A stretch of 64,000 nucleotides of DNA from contig CP016211.1 of NCBI GenBank assembly GCA_001931535.1, positions 11,020,377 through 11,084,376 of the forward strand, given 5' to 3'. A model generated the notes under the pieces. The model saw nothing but the letters and a program-made list of their open reading frames with translations. It was not told the DNA's origin and searched no databases. The position numbers and the translations under genes are program-made. Origin of the DNA: Minicystis rosea. GTDB lineage: Bacteria > Myxococcota_A > Polyangia > Polyangiales > Polyangiaceae. Shown piece by piece: positions 43,436-51,324 of the stretch; the stretch's first letter is position 1, and every line of letters begins with the position of its first letter.

Positions 43436-44482
43436 ATGGCCATGACCGCGACGAGCCCCGTCATCGAGCCCGTGTCTTCGCCCCGCCGCAAGCTCCACGC
43501 ACCCGAGAGGCGCGCCGTCGTCTCTGCGCCCATGCGAGTGTCGCTGGCCGGCGGTGGCAGCGATCTCCCGCCGTTCCTCCCCGGCCTCGGCGGGCGCATC
43601 GTGGGCACTGCCATCGATCTGCGCACCCGCGCGCTGGTCGAGCCCTTCGATCGCGGCTGGGTTCGCTTGGAGCTCTCCGCGACGGGCCTCGTCGTCACCC
43701 GGCGCCGCCAAGATCCCCGCTGCGACGATCTCGGCGCCCGCCTCCTCGAACAAGCGCTCGCGCTCACCGACGTGAACGACGGCGTGCGCCTCCGCATCGA
43801 GACCGACGTGGTGCCCGGCGCCGGCCTCGGTGGCAGCGCTTCCGCCGCCGTCGCCGCGCTCGCGGCGCTGCACGCGTCGATCGACGGCGCACCCGATCCG
43901 GAAGATCTCGTGCGCGACGCCGTGCGCGTGGAGCGCGATGGTTTGAGCCTCGCCTGCGGCTCGCAGGATCAAACCTTCGCCGCGCACGGTGGCCTGCTCG
44001 ATCTGCGCTTCGACGAGCGCGGCCTCACGAGCCGCACCGCGCTGGCGATCTCGCCCGCGCTCCTCGCCGAGCTCGCGGCTGGCATGTTGCTCGTGGATAC
44101 CGGCGAGCGTCGCGTCTCGGGCGAAGTGATCGGCCGCGCCCGTTACCCCGAAGGCGCGACCGCCGAGCTCGTCGCCGCCGCCGGCGACGTGGCCCTCGGC
44201 CTCGAAGACGGCCATCTCTCCCGCGTCATCGCCGGCATGCGCCGCAGCGCCGTCGCCAAGATCGCGCGCGATCCCACCGCCAACGCCGACGCCATCGCCA
44301 TCGCTCGTCGCATCGAGCCGCTCGGCGCCGAAGTCGTGCGCATGTGCGGTGCCGGCGGCGGCGGCCACGTCCTCGTGTGGGCCCCCGAAGATCGGCACCC
44401 CGCCATCGTGTCCACCCTCGGCGACTGCGTGGTGCGAAAGCCTGCGCTCGCTGCAGCGGGCGTGCGTTTGGAAGAGGCGTGA
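43436..44482 (+). CDS. GHMP-family sugar kinase (heptose-phosphate kinase-like)
   Basis: 348 residues. GHMP motif 1 APMRVSLAGGGSDLPPF, motif 2 PGAGLGGSASAAVAALAA, and motif 3 MCGAGGGGHVLVWA. The first motif, with AGGGSDLP, is that of D-glycero-D-manno-heptose 7-phosphate kinases and fucokinase-like sugar kinases. So it probably phosphorylates a sugar in lipopolysaccharide- or glycan-precursor synthesis. No heptose-pathway genes are nearby, so the substrate is open. The kinase stops six bases before the convergent Rpn-like gene. Confidence 0.85.
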   Translation: MAMTATSPVIEPVSSPRRKLHAPERRAVVSAPMRVSLAGGGSDLPPFLPGLGGRIVGTAIDLRTRALVEPFDRGWVRLELSATGLVVTRRRQDPRCDDLGARLLEQALALTDVNDGVRLRIETDVVPGAGLGGSASAAVAALAALHASIDGAPDPEDLVRDAVRVERDGLSLACGSQDQTFAAHGGLLDLRFDERGLTSRTALAISPALLAELAAGMLLVDTGERRVSGEVIGRARYPEGATAELVAAAGDVALGLEDGHLSRVIAGMRRSAVAKIARDPTANADAIAIARRIEPLGAEVVRMCGAGGGGHVLVWAPEDRHPAIVSTLGDCVVRKPALAAAGVRLEEA

Positions 44483-44488
44483 GCGCGA

Positions 44489-45391
44489 TCAGCTCGCGCG
44501 GGCCGCGCGAATGGCAGCGGCGAGATCGTCGGCGGTGCCGGTGCCGGCGAGCACGAGCCAGCTCTCCAGGGTGCGCACGTCGTGAGTGTTCTCGATGCGT
44601 GTTTGCAGATCCATGGGCAACGCGCCGAAGCGTGCCTCGTAGAGGCGGATGAGCGCGTGCGAGAGCGCAATCTCGGCTCCAAGTCGGCGTCCTTCCACGA
44701 CGCCTTCCTGGATCGCCTCGTTGCGCCACTTCTCGACGATGTCCTGGGTGTCCATGAAAAACTCCTGATCGTCGCTGGTCCGTGCCGCCGGGTTGGCGGG
44801 CACCTCCAGCCGCAAGCGTAGCAGAACGGGCAGCGCCAGGTCGCGCTCGGGGGCGCCTTCCGGCAGCGCTTTCAGCTCGGCAATTGCGCGCTTGAGCACG
44901 CGGCCCGCGCCGAGCAGGCGCACGAGCAACGTCGACCGATCTTCGATGAGCTCGCTGACCACCATGAGCCGTGTCCAGAGCAGCGGCGGGCCTTGGTACA
45001 CGCCGGCGGGCCACGCTTCGTCCCGGTGAAAGTAGAGGCCTTCGATGCCGCTGTCGGGACGGCCGGAGGAGATCACCCATTGCATCGGGCTCGGCGAAGG
45101 CGCTCCTCGCAACGCGAGAAAGTGCCGGAAATTGCCGTGCTTGATGAGGCACGCCGCCAGCGCTTCACCATCGGGCGTGGTGTGGAACAGCTCCACGGTG
45201 CACGCGCGCTCGGTGACGCGGCCGAGCAACCCGAGATCGGGGCTCGGCGGATCGCTGTCCGGCCCGGGGTTGAACCAGAGATCGATGCGCCGCGTGTCTG
45301 CAGGGACTTCGGCGTCCGTCTCGACGGGGCCGCGCGCGATCACGGCGTTGCGGATCATCTGCTTGCCGAACTGATCATAGCGAGTGCGCAT
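44489..45391 (-). CDS. Rpn/PD-(D/E)XK-like protein of unknown function
   Basis: 300 residues from ATG at 45389-45391. The N-terminal part (RYDQFGKQMIRNAVI, then ADTRRIDLWFNPGPD) resembles the Rpn/DUF4351-type putative nucleases, where the sequence TRRIDLWF would hold an acidic catalytic residue. The last 70 residues (IVEKWRNEAIQEGVVEGRRLGAEI to the end) are helical with the EGxxEGR stretch common to such proteins. Paralogous families of this kind expand in large soil-bacterial genomes. Catalytic function is not established. I rate the family match as moderate. Confidence 0.6.
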   Translation of the reverse strand: MRTRYDQFGKQMIRNAVIARGPVETDAEVPADTRRIDLWFNPGPDSDPPSPDLGLLGRVTERACTVELFHTTPDGEALAACLIKHGNFRHFLALRGAPSPSPMQWVISSGRPDSGIEGLYFHRDEAWPAGVYQGPPLLWTRLMVVSELIEDRSTLLVRLLGAGRVLKRAIAELKALPEGAPERDLALPVLLRLRLEVPANPAARTSDDQEFFMDTQDIVEKWRNEAIQEGVVEGRRLGAEIALSHALIRLYEARFGALPMDLQTRIENTHDVRTLESWLVLAGTGTADDLAAAIRAARAS

Positions 45392-45453
45392 CGCGCCGAG
45401 CACCTTGCACGCGCGCCTCGAACGAGCCCAATTCCCTACAAAACAGCCCGATC

Positions 45454-45469
45454 GATGCGGCCCCGCATC
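45454..45469. repeat. short inverted repeat upstream of the Rpn-like gene
   Basis: GATGCGG (45454-45460) and CCGCATC (45463-45469) pair around CC. An ATCGAT lies on both sides (45451-45456 and 45470-45475 approximately), and the element CGGTGCGGCCCCGC is repeated at about 45479-45493. It may be a 3' structure of the MDR transcript or an operator for the Rpn-like gene. Confidence 0.4.
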
Positions 45470-45516
45470 ATCGATGAATCGGTGCGGCCCCGCCTTTCAC
45501 GATCGCTTCGCGACGC

Positions 45517-46539
45517 TCACGGCTCGAGCACCACCCGCCCCACCACCTTCCGCTCCGCCAACAGTCGGTGTGCCTCCGCCGCTCGATCGAGCGGCAAACG
45601 CCGGTCGATCCGCGGCACCAGCGCACCCGACTCCACCATTGCGAACACATCGGTCAGGTCGCGCGCGCTGCACGATACGCCGCCGAGGATCGAGAGGCCG
45701 CGGACGATGAGCATGCCCGGGTTGAGGTCGACCTTGGACAGCTCGATGTTGCCGAGCACCACCATGCGGCCGCCCATGCGCAGGCAACGGAGGGCCGAGA
45801 CGATCGTTGGAGCTCCAACCAAATCGAGGGCCGCGTCCACCTGACCCACGGCTTTGAGGACGTCGTCCGAGAAGCGGTGCTTCTCGCTCACCACCACGTG
45901 GTGCGCGCCGAGCTTCGTGAGCTCTTCCACCTTGTCGGGGCTCGTCGTGGTCACCACCACGCGCGCGCCCATGTGCCTCGCGATTTGCACGGCGGCTTGG
46001 CCGACGCCGCCGCTCGCGCCGGTGATGAGCAGCGTCTCGCCGACCTCCAGCTCGGCGCGGCCGCGCAGCGCGCGCAGGGCGACGCCGGCCGTGCACATCA
46101 GCGTGGAGCCGACGTCGAACGGGATCGCGGCAGGCAGCTTCACGAGGCCGCGGGGCCAGGTGATCACCTGCTCGGCGTAGGCGCCGTCGACGGTGAGGCC
46201 GAGGCTCTGCCAGGCGCCCTCACAGAGCACGGGCTCGCCTTCCAAACAGCGACGGCACGCGCCGCAGCTCGGGCGCTGCAGGTTCACCACGCGATCGCCG
46301 GGTGAGAAGCCCTTCACGGCAGCGCCGACGCGCACGACCTCGCCGGCCATCTCGTGGCCGAGGATGGCGGGCATCTTCATCATCGGGAAGCCGCCGCGCC
46401 GATCGATGAGATCGCGACCGCATACCGACGAGGCCCGTACGCGGACGAGCACCTCGTCGGCGGCCGGCGAAGGATCGGGGATGTTCTCGAGGACGAGCCG
46501 CTCGGGCTCACCGTGCTCGCGGAGGACGACGGCGCGCAT
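45517..46539 (-). CDS. zinc-binding MDR alcohol dehydrogenase / quinone reductase family
   Basis: 340 residues from ATG at 46537-46539. GroES-like N-terminus with the catalytic-zinc ligands in SVCGRDLIDRRGG and GHEMAGEV, and the structural-zinc quartet of Cys in PSCGACRRCLEGEPVLCEG. NAD(P)-binding Rossmann motif TGASGGVGQAAVQIA. The full zinc sets argue for an alcohol dehydrogenase rather than a zinc-free quinone reductase. Substrate unknown. Stands 23 bases downstream of the Ddl stop on the same strand, so it probably shares a transcript with it. Confidence 0.88.
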   Translation of the reverse strand: MRAVVLREHGEPERLVLENIPDPSPAADEVLVRVRASSVCGRDLIDRRGGFPMMKMPAILGHEMAGEVVRVGAAVKGFSPGDRVVNLQRPSCGACRRCLEGEPVLCEGAWQSLGLTVDGAYAEQVITWPRGLVKLPAAIPFDVGSTLMCTAGVALRALRGRAELEVGETLLITGASGGVGQAAVQIARHMGARVVVTTTSPDKVEELTKLGAHHVVVSEKHRFSDDVLKAVGQVDAALDLVGAPTIVSALRCLRMGGRMVVLGNIELSKVDLNPGMLIVRGLSILGGVSCSARDLTDVFAMVESGALVPRIDRRLPLDRAAEAHRLLAERKVVGRVVLEP

Positions 46540-46562
46540 GGCGCCGCAGGGTAGCAGAACGA

Positions 46563-47684
46563 TCAGGTGCTCGTGCGCAGCTTGGCCCGCTGGGCGCCGC
46601 GCTCGAGGGCGAGATCGATGAGGCGGGTCACCAGCGCGCGCGCGGAGACACCGCTCGCCTCCCAGAGCTTCGGGTACATCGAGATCGAGGTGAAGCCCGG
46701 GATGGTGTTGATCTCGTTGACGAAGAGATCGCCGTTCGCCGCGAGGAAGAAATCGACGCGCGCGAGGCCCGCGCACTCGAGCACCTGGAACGTGCGAATG
46801 GCCAGGGCTTGCACGGCCTCGTGTTGGGCGGGCGTGAGATCGGCGGGGATGCGCGGGAAGGAGCCGTTCTCGTCGATGTACTTGGCGGCGTACGAGTAGA
46901 AGCCGTCGGGGTGATCGACGACGATCTCGCCCGCCACCGAGGCCTTGGGATCGTCGTTGCCGAGCACGGCGCACTCGATCTCGCGAGGCCTCTCGAGGCC
47001 CGCTTCGATGACGATCTTGGTGTCGAACTCGAAGGCGTGATCGATGGCCGAGGGCAAGTCGGCGCGTGTCTTCACGCGGCGGACGCCGACCGAGGAGCCG
47101 AGGTTCGCCGGCTTCACGAAGAGCGGGAAACCGAGGGCCGCCGCGCGATCGAGGACGTTGCCCTGGCTGCGATCCCACTCGGGCCGGCGCACGGTGACGA
47201 AGGGGAGGATGGGGATCTCGGCGGCCGTGAGGAGGCGCTTCATCACGTCCTTGTCCATGCCGACCGAGGAGCCGAGCACGCCCGCGCCCACGTACGGCAC
47301 ACCGGCGAGCTCCAAGAGGCCTTGCACGCAGCCGTCTTCGCCCATCGGGCCGTGGAGCACGGGGAACACCACGTCGACGCCGAGGGCCGGCCCACCCGTG
47401 ACGGCGAGCGCGGCCGCGCCGCTCGGCGTGGGATGCGCGGCGAGCGCCACGTCGGGGCGGGCTTGGTTGAGGCGCGCGAGCCGGGGATCACGGGCGCCGC
47501 CGAGGAGGAGGGCCTCCTCTTGCAAGAGCCAGCGGCCGCTCTTGTCGATGCCGATCAGGACGGGCTCGAAGCGATCGCGATCGAGGGACTCGAAGACGAA
47601 GCGCGCGGAGAGCAACGAGATCTCGTGCTCGGCGGAGCGGCCCCCGAAGACGACGGCGACGCGGACCTTCTTCTCTTGGCTCAT
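46563..47684 (-). CDS. ddl: D-alanine--D-alanine ligase
   Basis: 373 residues. ATP-grasp ligase with the Ddl start VAVVFGGRSAEHEISLLSA, the long-form (DdlA-like) insertion, GPMGEDGCVQGLLELAGVPYVG in the substrate region, and the metal-binding C-terminus VNEINTIPGFTSISMYP. Makes the D-Ala-D-Ala dipeptide of peptidoglycan in the cytosol. No other mur genes are here; this may be the only Ddl or an extra copy. Together with the MDR gene it follows the OYE-type gene on the same strand. Confidence 0.95.
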   Translation of the reverse strand: MSQEKKVRVAVVFGGRSAEHEISLLSARFVFESLDRDRFEPVLIGIDKSGRWLLQEEALLLGGARDPRLARLNQARPDVALAAHPTPSGAAALAVTGGPALGVDVVFPVLHGPMGEDGCVQGLLELAGVPYVGAGVLGSSVGMDKDVMKRLLTAAEIPILPFVTVRRPEWDRSQGNVLDRAAALGFPLFVKPANLGSSVGVRRVKTRADLPSAIDHAFEFDTKIVIEAGLERPREIECAVLGNDDPKASVAGEIVVDHPDGFYSYAAKYIDENGSFPRIPADLTPAQHEAVQALAIRTFQVLECAGLARVDFFLAANGDLFVNEINTIPGFTSISMYPKLWEASGVSARALVTRLIDLALERGAQRAKLRTST

Positions 47685-47737
47685 GGCGCGCCGAGGCTAG
47701 CCCGCAGTGCGTCACCGGTCGAGAAAACGCCGACCAT

Positions 47738-49063
47738 TCAGGGCCAAGGCTGCTCTTCGAAGAACGACATGACGTGCGCGATCATCTCGTCGTGGCTGTC
47801 GTAGCGCTCACGCTCGTAGCAGCCGAGCGGGTCTTCGAGCACGTGGACCAGACAACGGTTGCAGTAGGTGCAAGGACGCGGCGCCTCGTCGAGACCGCGC
47901 CGGAACATGAGCGGCAGATCGGGGTTGGCGAGCAGCGGCCGCGCGATGGATACCGCATCGCAGCCGCCGCTCTGGATGGCCTCGCGGATGAACGAAGCCC
48001 GCTGGTAACCACCGGTGTTGATCACCGGAATCGTCACCGCGCCCCGGATCCGCCGCGCATCTTCGAGGCTCACGCCTTCGACCGGCACGCCCCTGTCGAG
48101 CGACGTGCGCTGCCAGAGCGCGTTCGACACCGGCTTGAGGAAGCGGAAGAGGATGTAATTGCGCAGCGTGTGCGATCCGCTGGAGAGCATCGTGTCGTAG
48201 CTCTCGGCCGCGCCCGCGGGGAACGATCCGGGTGGGTTCAACGGATGCGGGAAGAAGCTCCCCGTCGAGATGTGGAGGGCGTCGGCGCCGTCGCGTTCGA
48301 GCCATTGCGCCACCTGAATCGACTCTTCGATGGTGTTGCCCGCGGGCAACCACGGTTGGAGCGCGTCGTGATGATCGATGCCGTTGAACTTCACCTGCAA
48401 ATGGAAGTCCGGGCCGACCTCGTCGCGGATGCGGAGCACCACCTCTTGCAAGAAGCGATATCGATTCTCCAGCTTGCCACCATAAGCATCTTTGCGATCG
48501 TTGATGGCGGAGCTGAGGAATTGGGTGAACAGATAACCATTGGCGGCGTGGAGCTCGATTCCGTCGCAGCCTGCTTCCTTGGCGCGGCGCGCGCCGGCCA
48601 CGAATTGGCCGATGACCTCGCGGATCTCGTCGAGCGACATCGCCCTCGAGGAGATGCCATGAAAGAACTCGCGCTCGTCCGTCGAGGAGATGGACGACTC
48701 GCCGTCGCCCGAGTTCTCCACGCCGCCGATGTCTTGTTGATGGCCCGAATGCGAGAGCTGGAGGATGAAGGCGCAGTCGTGGCGGTGCACCTCGTCGACC
48801 ACCACGCGCCAGAAGCGGATGCGCTCGTCGCGATCGATCATCGCGTAGTTCGGGAGAATGCGCCCCTTCACCGAGACGGGCACGTGCGACGAGATGATGG
48901 CCCCCACGCCGCCGCGCGCGAACCGTGACTCCCACGCCACGCGCGCCGGCGTGCCCGAACCATTGTAGTTGTCGATGCGCCCCGAGATGTTGGAGCGGAG
49001 GAGTCGGTTCTTGATGGTGAGGTTCCGGAACGAGAGCGGCTGAAAGAGGATGTCGTCGTTCAT
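47738..49063 (-). CDS. NADH:flavin oxidoreductase / old yellow enzyme family
   Basis: 441 residues from ATG at 49061-49063; the longer frame (to 49222) adds an improbable Arg-rich extension. FMN-binding TIM barrel: LFQPLSFRNLTIKNRLLRSN, the His in FILQLSHSGHQ and GIELHAANGYLFTQFL, then GGKLENRYRFLQEVV and a barrel end VINTGGYQRASFIREAIQSG. A four-Cys cluster in PCTYCNRCLVHVLEDPLGCYE at the C-terminus, similar to the iron-sulfur site of 2,4-dienoyl-CoA reductases, is present although the second large domain is absent. Probably reduces an activated C=C bond. Divergent from the MNIO operon. Confidence 0.88.
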   Translation of the reverse strand: MNDDILFQPLSFRNLTIKNRLLRSNISGRIDNYNGSGTPARVAWESRFARGGVGAIISSHVPVSVKGRILPNYAMIDRDERIRFWRVVVDEVHRHDCAFILQLSHSGHQQDIGGVENSGDGESSISSTDEREFFHGISSRAMSLDEIREVIGQFVAGARRAKEAGCDGIELHAANGYLFTQFLSSAINDRKDAYGGKLENRYRFLQEVVLRIRDEVGPDFHLQVKFNGIDHHDALQPWLPAGNTIEESIQVAQWLERDGADALHISTGSFFPHPLNPPGSFPAGAAESYDTMLSSGSHTLRNYILFRFLKPVSNALWQRTSLDRGVPVEGVSLEDARRIRGAVTIPVINTGGYQRASFIREAIQSGGCDAVSIARPLLANPDLPLMFRRGLDEAPRPCTYCNRCLVHVLEDPLGCYERERYDSHDEMIAHVMSFFEEQPWP

Positions 49064-49178
49064 GGTGTCCCTCGCCGTGATGGCCCCACGACAAGGCTGC
49101 GACAGCCGCGCGCCGGGGTCGATTGAAATCCCGGTCGCCGGCTTTACCTGGAGCCCGCCGTCCGCTACCCGATCACCA

Positions 49179-49195
49179 CGGGGCCGCAGGCCCCG
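49179..49195. promoter_or_regulatory. hairpin just before the MNIO start codon
   Basis: CGGGGCC (49179-49185) and GGCCCCG (49189-49195) form a perfect 7-bp stem with loop GCA, ending 11 bases before the ATG at 49207. There is no clear Shine-Dalgarno between the hairpin and the start. The stem may therefore control translation of the first gene in the operon, or be chance in GC-rich DNA. Confidence 0.45.
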
Positions 49196-49206
49196 GACCC
49201 CGCCAG

Positions 49207-50583
49207 ATGACCTCCCTTCCACGTGATGCTGTCGGCCTGGGCTTCCGTGTCGAGGTCGCGGCCGATTTGCTGGCCGATCCGAGCGTCGTCGATTTCGTCG
49301 AGGTGGTCGCCGAGGGCTGCTTCGCGAGCCCCGCGGCGCGGCGGGAGGCCGCGGCGATCGCGCGGGTCTGGCCGATCGTCCTCCATGGAGTGAAGCTCTC
49401 GCTCGGCAGCGCCGAGGGGGTCGATCTCGATCGGGCGAAGCGCCTCGGCGCCTTGGCCCGCGAGCTCGCGGCGCCCGTCGTCACCGAGCACGTGGCCTTC
49501 GTGCGCGCGGGCGGCCGAGAAATCGGGCACCTCACGCAGATCCCTTTCACGCGCGAGGCCGTGCGCGTCGTGGCGCGGAACGTGGCGGCGGCGCGGCGGC
49601 ACCTGCCCGACGTGCCATTTCATCTGGAAAACGCGGCCTGGACGTTTCGCTGGCCGGACGACGAGATCGACGAGGCGGCGTTCTACACCGAGATCGTGGA
49701 GGCCACGGGCTGCGACCTGTTGCTCGATCTCGGCAACCTCTACGCCAATGCCATCAACGCCGGCGCCGATCCGTTCGCGGTGCTGGAGCGTTATCCGCTC
49801 GAGCGCGTGGCCATGATTCACCTCGCCGGTGGCGTGAACGAGGACGGTTTCTACTTCGACACCCACGCGCATCCGGTGCCGGCGCCCGTGTTCGATCTGC
49901 TCGCGCGCGTCGTGGATCGCGCCGGGGCGGTGCCCGTGGTGATCGAGCGGGACGACGCGTTTCCGCCTTTCGACAGGCTTCGGGAAGAGCTCTCGCGGGC
50001 GCGTGAGATCCTCGGTCGCGCGGCCCTCGACGCGGCGTCACCGAGACGACACGAGGCGTCCTCATCCCTTGTGCAGGAGGCCGACGTGAAGGACACCGCC
50101 GGTGCGATGGCCCACGCTCAGGCGCAGGTCGCGCGCATGCTCACCGTCGTGGACGAGCCGCCCGCCGACGACATGCGTCCCTTTGGTGAGGCCGCCATCC
50201 GTCGCTCGCGCGATGTGCTGCAGGAGAAGCGCGTGGACGATGCGCTCCCCATCCTCGCCAACTTGATTCCGCATCGCGAAATGGTGCGCCCGCTCGCACG
50301 TGCGTGCCTCGCCCATGCGCCGCGCGCGCCGGCATTCACCGGCATCGCCGATGCATTTCGCATCGCCCGGATCGCCGTGGAGAACCCGACCCTCGCGCCG
50401 GCGGCGCGGCTCGATTTGCTGTCGCTGCGCGCGCGCTTCGTCGGATCGGTGGACGATGGTAGCCTCGGGGCACGCGTCGGCCCGTTCGTCGGCCGGGAGA
50501 GGCTCCCGAGCGGGAAGGTCGTCTGGGCCGTGAAGGGCCTGGGCAGCGCCGCCGGCGTGCGGATCTTCGAGACGAGGGGATAG
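49207..50583 (+). CDS. DUF692/MNIO iron-dependent oxidase with C-terminal extension
   Basis: 458 residues. The first 270 form the DUF692 barrel of multinuclear non-heme iron oxidases such as MbnB, TglH and BufB, which modify Cys in ribosomal peptides. Candidate iron ligands: His60 (VLHGVKLSLGS), Glu94/His95 (TEHVAF), Glu141 (HLENAAW), Asp174 (LLLDLGNLYANAIN), His205 (MIHLAGG), Asp218/His220 (FDTHAHPVPAPVF) and Glu247 (VVIERDDAF). The last 170 residues (MAHAQAQVARMLTVVDEPPA onward) are a helical extension not present in minimal MNIOs; they may replace the partner protein (MbnC/TglI/BufC-like) that other systems need. First gene of a five-gene operon; ATG at 49207, start chosen by family similarity. 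Confidence 0.88.
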   Translation: MTSLPRDAVGLGFRVEVAADLLADPSVVDFVEVVAEGCFASPAARREAAAIARVWPIVLHGVKLSLGSAEGVDLDRAKRLGALARELAAPVVTEHVAFVRAGGREIGHLTQIPFTREAVRVVARNVAAARRHLPDVPFHLENAAWTFRWPDDEIDEAAFYTEIVEATGCDLLLDLGNLYANAINAGADPFAVLERYPLERVAMIHLAGGVNEDGFYFDTHAHPVPAPVFDLLARVVDRAGAVPVVIERDDAFPPFDRLREELSRAREILGRAALDAASPRRHEASSSLVQEADVKDTAGAMAHAQAQVARMLTVVDEPPADDMRPFGEAAIRRSRDVLQEKRVDDALPILANLIPHREMVRPLARACLAHAPRAPAFTGIADAFRIARIAVENPTLAPAARLDLLSLRARFVGSVDDGSLGARVGPFVGRERLPSGKVVWAVKGLGSAAGVRIFETRG

Positions 50584-50587
50584 CGCG

Positions 50588-51319
50588 ATGGGTGATGCTT
50601 CGGGGAGCCACGCCGAACGTTTGGGAAAGCTGCCTGCGCCGGTGCGGCGCCGGCTCGACGATCTGAAGAAGAGCCTCGAAAGCGCGCTTGGCAACGACCT
50701 CGCCTGCCTCTTGATCCACGGCAGCGCCGCGCGTGGCGAGTACCGCGAAGGCTACAGCGATCTCGATCTCATGGTGGTGCTGAAGGAGGCCTCGCGCGAC
50801 AAGCTCGCCGCCATCGCCAACCCGATTCAGCTCGCGCGCTACGCCGCGCGCATCGAGACGATGATCCTCGCGAGCGCCGAGATCCCGCGCGCCGCCGACG
50901 TCTTCCCGCTGCTCTACGACGACATCCGCCGCTGCCACATCCTGCTCGCGGGCACCGATCCTTTCTCCGCGCTCGCCATCTCCGATCGCCACCGCCGCCT
51001 CCGCATCGAGCAGGAGCTCCGCGAGGCGCAGATCCGTTTGCGGCGGGCCGTCATCGACGCGCAGGGCTCCCGCGACGCGCTGGGCGGCGCCGTCTTCCGC
51101 AAGCTGCGGCAGCTCCGCGGCTCGCTGCGGGCGCTGCTCTCGCTCCGCGGCCGCGACGTCGGTGACGAGCTGGACAGCGTGCTCGGTGATGCGTGCGCGC
51201 TCTATGCCGTCGATCCCGCGCCGCTCCGCAGCGTCCACGAGTCGCCCGACGCGGCGCACGACGCGCTGGCGAAGCTGCTCGCGGCGGCGGTCGACGACGT
51301 CGACAAGATGGAGGGATAG
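50588..51319 (+). CDS. nucleotidyltransferase-fold protein of the MNIO operon
   Basis: 243 residues, starting five bases after the MNIO stop. Polymerase beta-type nucleotidyltransferase core: GSAARGEYREGYSDLDLMVV, with Gly45-Ser46 and the metal-binding Asp58 and Asp60; a third acid in AARIETMILA is possible. C-terminal half is all-helical (RRLRIEQELREAQIRLRRAV). This fold transfers nucleotides to proteins, drugs or RNA ends. With no toxin-antitoxin partner adjoining, adenylylation of a protein substrate in the operon is a plausible inference only. Confidence 0.82.
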   Translation: MGDASGSHAERLGKLPAPVRRRLDDLKKSLESALGNDLACLLIHGSAARGEYREGYSDLDLMVVLKEASRDKLAAIANPIQLARYAARIETMILASAEIPRAADVFPLLYDDIRRCHILLAGTDPFSALAISDRHRRLRIEQELREAQIRLRRAVIDAQGSRDALGGAVFRKLRQLRGSLRALLSLRGRDVGDELDSVLGDACALYAVDPAPLRSVHESPDAAHDALAKLLAAAVDDVDKMEG

Positions 51320-51324
51320 GTCGC

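Noticed and set aside
43034..44398. A 454-codon minus-strand open frame opposite the GHMP kinase gene
   Set aside because: It is the shadow of the kinase reading frame and contains no recognised motif.
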